Assembly (NCBI GenBank): GCA_963920635.1
Contig: OY987305.1
Span: 23,832,876 to 23,896,875, forward strand
Reading direction: 5' to 3'
DNA length: 64,000 nucleotides
Source of the DNA: Pseudeuparius sepicola
Taxonomy: Eukaryota > Arthropoda > Insecta > Coleoptera > Anthribidae
A program made the translations under genes and the position numbers. The notes below the pieces were generated by a model that saw nothing but the letters and a program-made list of their open reading frames with translations, was not told where the DNA came from and made no database searches. Every line of letters starts with the position of its first letter. Within the stretch, counting starts at the first letter, position 1. Of this stretch, positions 29,928 to 43,843 are shown one piece after another.

Positions 29928-30273
29928 AGGTCTTTAGCCCTTAGTTAAAGGTTACGTGAAGGTGACCCTCGGGTCAAGGTTAACTCAAGGTGACCCCTTA
30001 AAGTTCATTGACCTTTAGGTCAAGGTTAACAAGGTGACCTCTTAAAGTTCATCGACCTTCAGGTCAAGGTTAACAAGGTGACCCCTTAAAGTTCATCGAC
30101 CTTCAGGTCAAGGTTAACAAGGTGACCTCTAGATAACCTTCAGGTCAAGGTTAACTGAACGTGACCCCTTAAAGTTCATTGAACCCGCAGGTCAAGGCCA
30201 TTTTCAAATTTCCCGCCTTGGCGGCCATCTTGTGACGTCACTTCCGCCCTGGAGTACCCTTTGCTATACTACT
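29928..30273 (-). repeat. Polinton right terminal inverted repeat with internal minisatellite
   Basis: This is the complement of the left end. The outer ~150 bp are nearly identical, and the inner part is a shorter array of the same ~44-bp unit (about 29935-30150). Confidence 0.9.
30209..30246 (-). promoter_or_regulatory. ETS/CRE/YY1/E2F-like site cluster, right Polinton end
   Basis: Exact inverted copy of the left cluster: E2F-like TTTCCCGCC (30209-30217), YY1-like GGCGGCCATCTT (30220-30231), TGACGTCA (30233-30240) and ACTTCCG (30240-30246). Confidence 0.55.
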
Positions 30274-30279
30274 AAAAAT
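30274..30279. repeat. right target-site duplication of the Polinton (AAAAAT)
   Basis: AAAAAT directly follows the last terminal base (30273) and matches 10959-10964. Confidence 0.93.
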
Positions 30280-33200
30280 TTATATTTTATCGATTATTCG
30301 AATAAAATCCGAAAATTGATTGCTCTATGTATTCACTTATAAAAAGTGTGGTAAAACTGTTAACCGCCAGTTGACGACTTTTCTATTTAGTGATCTGACA
30401 AAATTTCCAATTACTATTATTACCATCTAACGGATAAGAGTAGTAGGTACGAGTCTAGAGAGAGAAACTGGCAGCCAAACTTGAGTAAGTGAATCAACAA
30501 GTAAATCAATACAACCACATAACATAAATAGACAAAATATGTTTTGTGGTCAAAAGGCCAGATCCTCCTTTGTACTTTGTCAGTCGCAACGGTTCTCTGG
30601 CTTTATCTTGTTATAAACGCCTAGTCCGGCCCTGCCGGACCTCCTAGGTGTTTATAGTCGCCCTCGCTTCTCAAAAATGTAGTATGTATGTAACGCTTTT
30701 GTTTTGTCACGGCTAGCGGGCGCAGTTTTCGATATTTAAAGTCCAAATTTCGCAGGAGGCCGCAAAAAAATAAGTGCCACATCACTATTGAAGCGCGCCA
30801 GAAGCGGGAAAGCCGTTCGCCGTTTGAGCCATTTTCCAATTTGGTAGGCGTCGGGGAGAGACTTAAATTTGGCACGCCGCGCCGATCAAGTGAAAGTAAA
30901 GTATTTAGAAATCCATCGAGGTATCCGCAAAAGAAAATGGGTTAGTTTTGTTTTGTTTGCTTTTCCGAGAATTTCTTTAATTTTCTGGCAGTTTGGGCTT
31001 TTACTTACGTTTTGAGTATTCACGCGTCGAACAGGTAATTGAGCGATGGTTATGGGTTATTGCTTTTACTGTACTTAACCTAACTTGATTGTATGCAATG
31101 CTCCCGACGTCTTCTATTTCCTTCTTTTATTCGGGAAAGCTAGGCTAGAAAAGCTTTAAAACCAGGCAATGAGAAACTTAAGTAGGCTTTTGCCCTTGAC
31201 GATGCAGTCCCTGCCCCTGCATTTTGTCATAGGAAAGTTTTGTTTACCCTAGATATTGTTTAGATATTTTGTGTCTACATTTAAATTTTCAGGTGTCCTT
31301 TTTGCTATTTTTAGCCCTAATTCCAAGAAGTGCCTTTGGTGAAGCCCCGTTTAAAGGAAAGCGTGTAGCAAAAAGCATGACCTATATTATCCTTTGTCGT
31401 TTAAAGCGCATCCATACGAGTCCTAGTTGTCTGCGAAAAGGTGGGTTCACAGACCCTGAAAAGAGGTTCCAACATGTTGAGGTGAAGCACAGGCTAAAGC
31501 TAGACCCCTCTTTTGTGATTTGCTTCTGTCGAAGTAGCTTATGTTACCTTAAATTTTTGCTTAATATTTAAGTATTATAGCCGACTGCATAAACTTGATT
31601 TCAGGCAAGAGTACTTATGACAATGGATGTAAATGTACGGGAGCGGGCTCATCTACTATACCTCTCGCTTCTATGACTAGGTCAAAGATATAGGTTAGGT
31701 TGAATGTAATAGGGCATTCATCTACGCTTCAGTCGTAAGCTATGCCTACTTATCGAATGAGAAAATTATCAAAATGGAAATATATGTTTCATATAGACAT
31801 AGTCTTCCTAGTTAGCGTAATATTGTTATGTCTCAAATTGGAAGCAAGCTGATGAATTTCAAAAAAACTACTGCTAATGGAATCTCCACTTCCACATCAC
31901 TTTTTAAATCCATTATTTCAGAGTAAACTTCAACACTGCACATAAATCCTAGAATATATCAACATATTTTCACTTTTTAGAATTTAGGAAAGAGTGCCAA
32001 AACTGAATTTCTTGCCTCCTAAAATACAGAAAAGGACATATCACTTGCTAATTTCAAATTCGCCCCTACCCCTCACAACCACCCCCACTTTATAAAAATG
32101 TAAAAAATGCTCTCTAGTAACCATTATGTAGGTACTAATGTCCTTGGCTTCAAATTAAGTAGGTACTGCTAATTATTATCATCTCACTTTCACCCTGCGT
32201 ACGGCAACTTTGTCCAAAAGAAATTCAAGATTACAATTACACCAAAATATATTAACACGACCACTGTGGTAGTGGTTTCCAGTGCTTTGTAAATTTTTAA
32301 GTTACCAGACACCCGTGACTGGTAGTACCAGTTAATTCTAGCATTACCAGATCCATCTGACTTAACCCTCCTGTAATTTTTGACAATATTTTTTATTTGT
32401 TTAAGTTTGTTTTCATATTAAACGTTATTACTCGAAGACAAAAAATCACCGTTCAACGATCCATGGTTTGGTAATCACCGATGCTGCTCAAGAACACTGG
32501 AACCGCCCTACGTTACTCCGCATTATTTTGTTCAATTATTTGTAGTATTTTTCTGCCTCTTGAAACCGCTTTCTTTCGGCATCGAAATAACACTGAGACA
32601 AGATTATTACCGGACACCTGTATCCGGAAATATCAAAATTTTATATATTTTTTCGTTGCAGAACAGCGGGAGATGGGGCTGCCGTCACAATGTACCAGAC
32701 CTTGGCGACTGGTAATGCAGTGAACGTGTTAATCCGTTCAAACACAGGTTAATATTTTTTTGCTACGACTTTAGTTTTCGTCTTTCTATAACATTTTAAA
32801 TATAACAAAATTAATTCAATCTATATGAATTACATAGTACGTTAATAAGCAAAGTCAATATTCTTCAAATTGGCTCTTTTCGTCCTGGTGTTTTGCGAAT
32901 GTTTCAAAGGCAGCCTGGCCGAAAGAGCGGAACCTACAATAATAACCATTAAACATCAGTATTATATATATAATATACTTTGTATGTACCTTTTATGGCA
33001 GGAATTAGTCGGTATTTTATAAAGTTTTTGTTTCCACTAGACGCTTGCACTGTACTCTCGCAGCCTGGTAGGGGCCACAATATTGATCAAATAAGTCGAA
33101 GGATCTGCTGGTCCAAATTCTTTCTCATTCTAGGGCTGCACCGTAATTAGTTGTGAAATCGTCCTGGCTTGGTTATTGGCAGATTTTCTCATACTATCGT

Positions 33201-33639
33201 TCGTTCGATGGCTCCGTCGTGTATTGCATGGCTGTTTGCATTATTGTTTTTTTAAGCCACAGAACATTCTTCCGTTTCCAGCACAGAATAATATAATAAT
33301 ATCGGCTAAATAAATAATATGTAGTTTTAACTTGAACTAAATATTATGTGGTTTGACCCACAAAATATACAAGTTAGGTTTGACAGAGATCATTGTCATG
33401 TCACAGATGAGCTACGTTCAGGAAATGTTACAAAGTACACATTCCTTACAAAGTTACTGCAAATCGCGTTCATAAATTTTTATTTGTTATTGGTTGCATC
33501 TAATGTAACCAAGCTTTTCGAGCGCATGCAAACGGCTTACTACTCGCGTTTCATTAGACGGTTCTGCTGGATTTCAGCCGCTTGCAAGCAAACCGAGCGT
33601 AGCAAAATTCCGCTCGGTCGCTTGCGCTTAATTTCAGCG
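30280..33639. other. no supported gene; hairpin and possible CpG-rich promoter-like patch
   Basis: An imperfect GC-rich hairpin with arms starting TATAAACGCCTAG lies at 30612-30656. A CpG-rich patch (about 30700-30900) is followed by a possible donor after ATGG (30938-30944) and a possible acceptor at about 31292. The joined frame closes quickly, so I do not call a gene. Other open frames (31269-31571, 33346-33684) look like noise. Confidence 0.35.
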
Positions 33640-36127
33640 GTCTACATCTGTATTTTATCATCAAAATCACCACCGAGATTTTGATGGTCGTGTTCCCTCA
33701 GACGTAGCGGTGTTGATACGTCTGCTCTGCATATAGCCTTATGTAGTGTGGAGCTGTTGGCCTGTCTGGGGAAATAATTACGCAAGTTTAATATTTGTTG
33801 GTTCAATTGCTTGTTGAGATCTGCCAATCCTCTTCCTCCTAGTTGACGTGGCAGAGTTGTTCTTTCTACGACGCTACGGGGATTATGTTTATGAGCTTTT
33901 GTCAGTAGTGTCCTAATTTTCCGCTGCAATTTGTTAATGTCCGTGTTGGTCCAATTCACTATTCCAAACGAATAACTGAGTACAGAGCAAGCATACGTGT
34001 TTAGGGCCTTAAACAAATTCCTGCTGTTAAGATCAGTTCGCTCTACCGTTTTACTGTCTTGATGAATTCATTCGCTAAATCGGTCTTCATTGTTCGATGG
34101 TCTATTCTTTGAGCTTGTTTCATCCCGAGATACTTGTATGTATCTCCCGTGCTCATTGCTTCGATATCCTGGCCATCTTGTACGCGCCTTGTTCGAGTCT
34201 TCCCCCGACGACATTAAGAGTGCGGCACTTTGTCCAGTCCAAATTGCATTCCGATGTCCCTGGAGAATTCCTCTACAATTTTAAGCATTTGCGTTAGTTG
34301 GTTCTTGGTTGCGGCCATTAGTTTTAAATCATCCATATATAGCAGGTGATTCAAATTGATCGCTTCTGCTTTTGATAGCGAAGCCGTATTTCGGAGAGTT
34401 CAACCGATGTGATAAGGGGTTCATCGCCATGCAGAACCACAGTGGACTGAGTGAATCTCCTTGGAAAATCCCTCTTCGGATGTTGATTGTGTCGGTATCG
34501 ATGTTAATGTTTGTTCTTCTAAGTTGTATCTTAGTGCGCCAGGTTGTCATAACGTGTTCTAAAAAGGAAACTGTATGATGATCTATTTTATACAGCTTTA
34601 AGATACCTGTGAGCCTCTCGTGAGGTACGGAATCAAATGCTTTTTTGTGATCCACATAAGCCATATAGAGGTTTCGTTGCTTGGAATGAGCCTCGCTGCA
34701 GATGACAGAGTCTATGAAGAGTTGCTCTTCGCATGCCATTGCGCCCTTCGCGCAGCCTTTCTGCTGCATTGCCATGATGTTGTTCCGCTCACAGTGAGAA
34801 TATATTCGCTGCGTAAGGCAAGATGTGATTATTTTGTACAGCGTAGACAGGTTATTGGGCGGTACTTGGCAGGGTTATCTGTATGGCGCTAGTCTTTTGG
34901 TAACAGGTACGTTGCATCCTGCGTAAGTGACAATGGTATTTTCATAGGATAAAGCAAAACTTCATTAATTAAGGTAGTTAGTTTTTCATGCGTGCACCAA
35001 AATTTCTCAATCCAATAATTTTGGAGATGATCTGAACCTGGTGCCTTCCAGTTGTGCGGATTCTTGATGACATTGGAGACCTCATCGGTTGTGAATGGCT
35101 CATGTTGCATCTGCCTATAGTTCCGGCCTATCTCGCGTTCTTCATTGATCCAGCTTGCGCTGACATTAAACGGACCTGATGTGGCAAGTTCATTTCTCCA
35201 GAAACCGTCAACCTGTTCTCTGCTAGGGTAAATCGTATTTGTGGCATCGGAGCTAGAATTCAAGGCACGGTAGAAACCTTTTTCTGACCGTTCAAAGAGT
35301 TGGTTGTCTCGTTTCCTGTTGTTACTAGACTTGTATCTCCTCAGACGCCCTGCGAAAACAGAAAGTTTTTGTTTTAGTATCAAGACATTGTTGAGCAGTG
35401 ATGTTCGCGGGTCATGCTGAGAATGCATTAGGGTGCGGGTCATTATTGCCTGCACTGCCCTCTGGATCTTTCTGGTTCTAACTCCTCCCGTCACTTGTCC
35501 TATGTCTTTACGAAGACTCTCGATCTTCCGATTTAGTCGCATCTCCCATTGAGCCATTCGTGGTTCTGGTCTTGCACGATTCAACTCTTGGGCCGCCCGG
35601 ATCTTGGCTCCCATTACACTGGTGATTGCCGTTGCGGCACAGTAGATTAACATGTTCATATGTTCTAATGTTGGTGTCACTGAAACATAGTTTGGTAAAA
35701 TTCTGGTGTTCATAAGATCGAGTAAGATTGCAAGTTTCCTGGAAGAATTTAATCTTGGTAGCGGTGGTCTGCTCAGTGGGTCTGTGCCTTCGTATCGCAA
35801 TACTGCGCCTTTCTCATCTGTGTGTGCTAAGCTTTCAAAGTGTTCTTCGTTAACCGATTCCCGATTCTCAGTTGTTCGCTCCACCGTTTCGGCTTCTAGT
35901 TGTTGTCCAGGCTCTTGAACTTCCCCATTGTTGTTTTCTATGTATATGTGTTCGCCATGGATTTATAGCTCAACTTCCCGTTTGATAGTGTCAAGTCGCG
36001 TTTCTGGAATTCGGTTGTTTCGTAGAATAGTTCGATACTGATCTGACACTCCCTGCAGAACTCGGCATGCAATTGTTGTCGGTAGCCGATCGTCTCCTGT
36101 CCTAGGTTTGTCACCCTGTAAAAAATG
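33640..36127 (-). mobile_element. broken LINE (R2/R4-like superclade reverse transcriptase), 5' part cut by the palindrome
   Basis: Four minus-strand frames align in order as one non-LTR retrotransposon. They are an N-terminal piece at 35938-36127, a long linker with NWKAPGSDHLQNYWIEKF (34889-35884), reverse transcriptase blocks YVDHKKAFDSVPHERL and QGDSLSPLWF (34329-34775), LLYMDDLKLMAATKNQ in the adjacent frame (about 34290-34350), and a C-terminal region with YSFGIVNW and PRQLGGRGLADL (33642-34016). Frames differ, so it is dead. Clade assignment is by the GDSLSPLWF and YMDDLK motifs and is tentative. The giant palindrome interrupts its upstream end at 36128-36133. Confidence 0.8.
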
Positions 36128-36133
36128 CGCATT
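36128..36133. repeat. left target-site duplication of the giant palindrome (CGCATT)
   Basis: CGCATT directly precedes AGTAGATAGG and is repeated exactly at 51516-51521. Confidence 0.88.
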
Positions 36134-39100
36134 AGTAGATAGGCTATGGGGCTACGAGCCCACTTTCTCCATGTATTTCTTATGGGGCCTAAAACGTGGT
36201 AAAAACGTGACCAAACTTTCTCCGGCGCGACTGCGCGAGACCCCCGACTTTCTCCCACGCCCCCGTCCAATCAGATCGCACCGACTAGGGTCTGCGCTAG
36301 CCCGAGGGGTGCCGAAGATGCCCGAGGGGTACGACCCGAGCGCGAGAAGATGCCCGAGGGGTACGACCCCAGCGCGAGGTCATTATCAAACCGTCCGCCC
36401 GCGGCGACGGTTCGAGTGTCCAGCCGCGACCTTCAAGCAGGGGGCGGACAAAAATGGTCGCGATTCCACCCAACTAAATCATCAACCTCGACAATTATTC
36501 TGCCGGTAGACCAACGCCCAGAACATTTTTTTTATTACGAGTTATTTTTGCGTTTATAATATGCAGCAAAGTTTTGCTGTGACTTGTCTGGAATACTGAG
36601 AAATCACGCGGCAGCCGTGACCTTTGAGATATAATATTACATTGCAGCACAGCGAGCTACGGATATCCCCGACTTTTTTCGCGCTTTCTCTGATGTAGCG
36701 AAACACATGCAAATAAAACTATACGCCAACCTATTTGCGCCTGGATAAAAATACCGACTTTATTGTTAGAGAATATTATGTAGCCTGCAGAAATGCAAGC
36801 TGTTTAAACATCAACAATGTGGAGAAAGGTGCTTTTTTCACGTCAATAAAATTCCTCGGACAATGCTGAAATAAGAACTGACTGTTAATGCAAGTATGTG
36901 TGTTCTAGAACGAAATGCCGAGCTAGAGAAGAAAGTAATGTAAGAAAAAATATACTGATTTATATCTTTTTCATACACTTTAATATTTGAGTGTGTTAAC
37001 TGATAGGGGACAAGAAAAAACCAGGTGTCAAAAATCAACTAGATACACGTCCGACAGGGGGCAAGAAATGCTACTGATTTCGCTCAAAACCATAAAACAC
37101 TAGCCCTTTGCACAAACGTGACTAATATTTGCTAAAATCAACGTCCCAGTTCAATCTACTTTGTCCTGGTAAACGACAATATTTTTTATATACCAGGTGT
37201 CAAACATTCTATTGCCTACAAAATACGTCATATACCGAAAATTGTTGTAAGTAAAAACCAGATGTCTAACTTTCTATTGTCTACAAAATACGTCATAGCT
37301 GAAGACAAGCGATGACCTAGCTTGTCCCCCAAAAATGATTTGCTTCCAACTATAAAATTAAGTAATAGTTACCAAAAATTGGTTAGATGTATCCAGCAAA
37401 AAGTATCTCCAGAGGAATATTACCAAACATTTTGAATTACGTTTCACTGAAAAGTTCAACCTATTTTGTTGTAGAATTTGGAATCTGATGATAAGTAAAA
37501 AAACCATTATGCAATAAAATACAAAAGTAGTATCAAAGCATGTGTATCCGAAACGGCTTGAACCGCCGACGCTCGAGATCTGCTGGCGCAGCTTCCAGTA
37601 CAATGGGCTCATTTTCAGTCGAAACACGCAAATATCTCCAAAAAACCTGAGAAAATGGCCATCACAAACAAAATCATGATTTTGTTTTTACCCAGCAGGA
37701 ATATTATCGAAGGGATATGTGCCAGGAATAGGGAATTCTATTAAAAGTTCCGCCTACTTTGCCCTGAAAAATCGTATATTTTTAACTACTAATGTATTGA
37801 AAATATTCTAAACAGATTTCGAAAATAGCTTAATATCAATAAATCACGAATTTTTGATAATATAAGATGTAAACTATAGACTGAAAAATTGTTGCTTAAA
37901 CAACATTGAAACTACACTGATAATAATATGCATCCATGGTTGAAACTACACTCTGTTACCTTAAGGTATAAAATCAAACGCAAACACATCTCCCAAAAAG
38001 TTCAACCTACTTTGCCCTGAAAAAAATCGAACAACAGAGGACATCGCTCACAAACCCAATATCAATAAGGACAAGAACGCCGAGGAAACTACACATATAA
38101 ATGTTTAAAAAATGTCCACCGCGATCGCTCGACAAAAAATCGTGCAAAGTGGCTACGGCAAAAGGCTTGACCTTTGTCCTTAGGGACACGTGTGACCCGG
38201 TTGAAGTAGAATCTAAAAAAAAACCTGTAAACCATACCTACAGTAGAATCTGCTAAAGTAAAATCCAGGTGTCAAAAAATCAATTAGGTACAAGTAAGAC
38301 AGTAAATCCTTCTGGTATTATTAGAAAATACGTCTACGTCACAGCATACCCGTTGATGGCACCGCTAGCGTGTCCGGTCAAAAATGCATTCTGCTAGGCG
38401 TGAAAATTTATGATACTATCGACAGGAGTCTATATACGCAAAATAATTGTTCAGTATCCGTATTCAGCAAATAAAAAAGTTATAGGTACCCGTCACCTGA
38501 TGAAAAAGTATACAAAACAAAACCGATAAAATGTTCGTGGCATTTTTGTATATTAAAATATTTAATCGCGTATCTAAGTTGTTATTTTATTCATTACCTA
38601 TCCCACAAATTTGGATTTTTAGCTCTAGTAATCGCTCGATGACGATTGAAACTACACTCATAAAAATGTTTAAAAAATGCCCATCCCACGTGATCGCTCG
38701 ACAAAAACAAAACGTGCAAAGTGGCTACTGCTCGAGGTTTGACCTTTGTCCTTAGGGACACGTGTGACCCAGTTGATGTAGAATCTAAAAAACCCTGTAA
38801 ATCATACTTCCATAGCATAGAATCTAAAATCCCCGGTACAGTACGGATGAAAATTTCAAACCAGGCATAATCAACATGGATACACGTTCAAAGTAAAAAA
38901 AAACTTGTCGGTCAACTGTTTAACCCCGACATTTTCTTGATTTCTAGGAATAAAAAGAAATACTGCGATTGTAAGTCCAAAGCTATTTACGCTATGAAAT
39001 TCGTTTAAAATGCGAATGATAATTTGCCGCATTAAAACCAGGCGTGAAAATTCAACATACGTCCCTAAGAAGTTCAACCAATTTTACCCTGGAAATAGAA

Positions 39101-42100
39101 CATTTTTTAATGAATAACATATCGAACATACTTTAAACACCCTTCTAAATATAGTATAAATCATGTTTTTTTTTGATAATGTGGAAAGCTAAACTGAAAA
39201 TTGTTGCTAGAGGTTCTATTAAAGTAAAAACCGGGGTGCCAAAAAATCAACTATTATTAGAAAATACGCCGATGTCATAATATAGCCGTCGATGACACCG
39301 TTAGCGTGTCCTAACAAAAAAAATGCGTTCTGCTTAATAAGGTGTAAAAAAATCCATGACGGGGCTTAGATGAATAAATAAAGTTTGATGTATGTGAAAA
39401 GTATAGACTAAATTTTCGTATAGCCCGCGTGATCGCTCGAGGTGGCGGTATCCTCTGGACTAGAAAATATCATATCGGCTCAATCTCCAAACATTTTCAT
39501 TTTGAATTATACGTTTTCATTGATGATAGATATAGCAAGAAAATTGGACTGGACTCGATATGAGAGACATTAATCTAACTTTCACTAAACTGCACGTACT
39601 ACTTAGAGGGTTGTAAGCCGTTTTAATAAAAGCACCAGACTTGCTTAAAATTCATGGCTAAACGTTAACATAATGTCATACAAACATGCGGCATGCAAAA
39701 TATTTAATAAAGAATAGATATATGAGCTCAAACATGTTGATCAAAAAAAATATATTAATTTCTGGCGATTTAGTTTACCAGTTATCATTTAAAAACAAAA
39801 CCTGGTCCCAATATTCAGTGAAAATAATAATTAAAAACTTTGAACCATATAAACCACCACCAAATAGCGAGTCGGAAATAAGTAAAAATTATATATACCT
39901 AAATATATTATTTTGATATAAATTATGGCCGAAACTGAATTTATTGGGGTGAAGATGCAAGGAAATATTTTTAGCTAGGAAAAAGTAATGCAATTATCAT
40001 AGGTACTGGTTGCAGAACCCGTTGTCAGTTTTGCAAGGATTTTTGATACAAATATAATTGCTAACGTTTAATTTGTTTACCCCATTTACGAAAATGATAA
40101 CAAAATTGGATCAGACAAGATGTTTTTTCGAAGTATAGTTTTTAAACACAGGGTGCCACCACCGGTTTTACGATATAGGTTTCAAAATGCGATGCAAATA
40201 CATAAAAAAATACCCTAGAGATAAGAAAACAAAATACAACTCACAGAAAGATTCTTGATGATGTATAAAAAGAAATCAGGTTACATCTAATGCCCCAGAC
40301 AGTAAAATAAACATCCCCGAGCTATCAGATATAACCAAACATCATTTTTCCAACGGCACAGTCATTTTCACGGGAAAAACAACCAGTAACCGTTCAAATT
40401 CCATAGATAGATACTGCCGTAATCCAAAATTTCACTGAACTACGCGTATCTATTATACTGAAGTAGGTACTGATACACTTCCATCTTTCCAAAGAAAAAC
40501 AAACACTAAACTCAGACTTTTCATATATTACAACGCCTCGATAGAGTCTTTGTGGCAACGACCGAGAATCTACTGAAGCAAGTGCGACGCATAGGACGTG
40601 AAAAGTGCCGAGTTGAATTTATTAAACAATGAAACTTATACCTACGTATATATATAAAATAAATGAGAAATATGCCAGAGATTTGAAACCTAATTGTGTT
40701 GCAAGTTTGAGGTCCAAAAAAATATTGGTTTTAATTTTTAAGGTGAGAAACACATCTAACAGCCAGTTTGGAAATATACAAGGCAAAAAAAAGTAGTGAT
40801 GTGGCTGCCCCATTTTATGTTTTATACAGGTTGGATTATTTTAGAATAGTTGTTCAATAGACCGAGACAACATCATAAACGCTTCCTGTTAGAACAGAAT
40901 CTGATGAAAAGAAAAATTCCATCTGGGTCAAGCTACTAGATAACCAAAATAAAAAATACTGAACGTTATAAAATTTAAAAAAATCATATTTTCAACGGAT
41001 TTTTATCCTCTGAAAATGGCGTAAAATTCAGTTTCACTGGGTCAAGCTAGGTGGTAACTATATAACCAAAATAAAAAAATACTCAACGTTATAAAATTAA
41101 AAAAATCATATTTTCATGGGATTTTTGTCCTCCGAAAATGACGTAAAATTCAGTTTCAATAAGTTACTAATTGGGGTAATAGGGGAAAAATCTTAAATAG
41201 GAATTCTGAGACAACGAGGCTGAGAGTAAATAACATACAAAAAATCTTGTGCGTTGACTTTCAACTCAATTTAATAATTAGGTTTAATAACGACAATTTT
41301 CTCGATTATCTAGAATCAAAAATATTGCAAGTGACAATTCACTATTTTCTCGACATTATGTAAAGCCTTATTATTGCGTCGTAAATTAAAAGTAGAAACT
41401 CTTTGAATTTTTTAGACAAAAAGTTGTAGTTTAATAATGGTCAGTTGGATTCCTTTTTGAATCATGTTTGCGTATTACCTACAAGGATTTACAACCTCCA
41501 AACATAGAAATCGCTCATTTTAAACCGATTTAATAAAAATTTCACCAAAAACAATACTTTCACTCATATAATACACTTCTGATTAATAAAAAAGGCACTA
41601 TAGTAATAATGAGATTTTCAATGGAATTTTTATAGACTGTTTGCCCATTTTGAGAGTCTGTTTGCTAGCTTTTGGGGGTATTCCTTGATATTTTAGACGG
41701 ATAAAAATGAATAACATTGGGTTTCCTAACTAAAATACAAAACGCACTGTTGACTTTACTTCCGTGGATAGTAAGCCTATAATACGTATCGAAAACAGAG
41801 AAATATTCAGGTCAAGAAAAAAGTAGCCTAATTTACAAGTTTGGGAATCAAAAACTACCTTTTGTCTTTTAATTTTGATGAGAAAATACGTCTAATTCGT
41901 AAGTCAAATAAATGGGACATCATGAAAGATATACTAATAATTGAACAAATGCTATCTCAGTTCTATAGGCACAAAGGTACTATGGGTAGTAATACTTTTG
42001 GGATCAAAAGACAAGCTTTTAAATTTGTTAAGAAAATACGTCTAATGAAATTGAAAGTAGTAACTAGATTTTGGTTAACATTTCGTTAACGCGTTGATGA

Positions 42101-42109
42101 ATGTTTGAT

Positions 42110-43170
42110 GCAAGTGAAAAGTAGATCGAATTTTCCAAAAAACGGTGACTGACCAAACAAGTTATTATAAAAATTATTAAGTTGATCGGGAGGTTTAACC
42201 TAGGAAACGCCTTTCATTCGAGTAGAATCTGACAAAAAATCCAAGAAAATTTTAGACGACTGTTTGCAAGTGAAAAGTATACAGATTTTTTTCGAAAACC
42301 GGCGACTGACAAAAAAATATATACTTATTAGAAAATTTTGCTCGGAGATCGAGGAAACCTAGAAAACGCCTCTCGTCCGAATATAATCTGAAATAAAATT
42401 CCATGATGGGAACTTAGGCGAATGTTTGATGCAAGTGAATAGTATAGACCGAATTCCCGAAAAACGCCATTCGTTTGAATATAATAAAAAATCGAATAAG
42501 GAACGGGACTTATTAGACGAATATTTGATGCAAGTGGAAAAGTATAGATAGATTTTTCGAGTGACTGATAAAAATAGTTAGTCGGAAGGCCCCCAGATAA
42601 CATTGATATTTTGTTTGAACAAAATCTGTAAAAAAAAATGCCAAGATGTGACTTAGACGAATGTTTGCAAGTGAAAAAAAAACAAAAAAATTATTAGAAA
42701 AGTTGATCGGAAGGTTTAACCTAGGAAACGCCTTTCATTCGAATAGAATATGACAAAAAAAAATCCGAGACGTGACTTAGACGAATGTTTGCAAGTGAAA
42801 AAAAAAATTATTAGAAAAGTTGATCGGAAGGTTTAACCTAGGAAACGCCTTTCATTCGAATAGAATATGACAAAAAAAAATCCGAGACGTGACTAAGACG
42901 AATGTTTGCAAGTGAAAAAGAAACAAAAAATTATCAGAAAAGTTGATTGGGAGGCCGAGGTAACCTAGGAAACACCTTTCATTCGAATAGAATGTAACAA
43001 AAAAAAAATTCCAAGACGTGACTTAGACGAATGTTTGCAAGTGAAAAGCATACAGATTTTTTTTTTTTCGAAAAACGGCGGCTGACCAAAAATTATTAGA
43101 AAAGTTGTTCGGGGCCGTGGTACCTAGGAAACGCCTTTCATTCAAACAAAATGCGACAAAAAAATTTAGA
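42110..43170. repeat. tandem ~60-120-bp repeat block in the left arm
   Basis: About eight or nine degenerate units contain CTAGGAAACGCCTTTCATTC and GACGAATGTTTGCAAGTGAA. Spacing between units varies from about 110 to 150 bp. Confidence 0.85.
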
Positions 43171-43435
43171 CATAGATGAATAAGAATGCAAGGACGATTG
43201 GAGTGATCTATAACCCTAAACAGAAGGGAGAAAATGCCCCTCAATAAGTCGAAATTTGTGTGTTTTCCGTATGATTCAATGAGATTTTTGCAAATTATTG
43301 GAAACTTAATGACGTGAGAAAAATAAAACGTCCATTGTCTGCTCACATTTTAGGAAATTTATCACAATTTATTCTAATTAATAATACCCTTTGTTTATGG
43401 AATCCCTATATAATGTATATATTGTAAAGTAAAAA

Positions 43436-43545
43436 TATAGTTAACAAGGCGTTAACGAGCATTGACAACATGTTAACGAACGAGGTGCTAACAACGCGAT
43501 AACTTAACTTTGACAACGCGTTAACGAAGCGTTGACGAGTGTGGA
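43436..43545. repeat. GCGTTAACG/GTTAAC cluster near the palindrome centre (left)
   Basis: At least five GTTAAC-type palindromes or variants (GTTAACAAG, GCGTTAACGAG, ATGTTAACG, GCGATAAC, GCGTTAACGAAGCG) lie within about 110 bp, some 260 bp from the loop. A mirror copy lies at about 44100-44210. Confidence 0.75.
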
Positions 43546-43843
43546 CCCTCCAAATCTTAGGAGATACATTCGCAACCTTACACCGGATCACGCGTCACAA
43601 AGATGCTACCTTAAATTAATGCGTTGACAACTCGTTAATCCCAGGAGATACAATCGCAACTTACACCAGATCAAACTCAACTGTGGAATCTTGTAACGTC
43701 ACAGAGATGCTACCTTACATTTCTTTTAGGTAGATAACCTAACCTAACATTATTGTCGCGGTGTCCAAGAGGTTAGCGACTGGTGAACCGATTGCCATTG
43801 GATTTGGGAGAGGTGTATCAGAGGCGGATTAAGTCAGTTTTGA

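Larger units (their letters stand above)
10965..30273 (+). mobile_element. complete Polinton/Maverick virus-like transposon (19.3 kb)
   Basis: The element begins AGTAGTATAGCAAAGGG and ends with the exact complement. It is flanked by a perfect 6-bp duplication AAAAAT, and 6-bp duplications with AG...CT ends are the known Polinton signature. It encodes the defining set: protein-primed family B DNA polymerase, retroviral-type integrase, adenain-like protease, FtsK/HerA-type packaging ATPase, double-jelly-roll major capsid and penton proteins. Accessory genes include a PLA2/pX-like protein, a fibre-like protein, a BIR-RING gene, a spliced gene and a tryptophan-repeat gene. Several virion genes carry lesions, so this copy is defective for particle formation. 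Its span of 19,309 bp is within the usual 15-25 kb. Confidence 0.97.
36134..43801 (+). repeat. left arm of the giant palindrome
   Basis: Outer ~450 bp is GC-rich with a CCAAT box (36267-36274) and two ~33-bp direct repeats of GATGCCCGAGGGGTACGACC (about 36317-36381). From about 37.0 to 39.3 kb short blocks recur, such as CCAGGTGTCAAAAA and CCTACTTTGCCCTGAAAA. The rest is AT-rich. The small open frames in it are chance. Confidence 0.93.

Noticed and set aside
30938..31450. Host gene with a spliced first exon at ATGG
   Set aside because: Plausible donor and acceptor exist, but the joined frame ends after about 17 codons and no protein family is recognisable.
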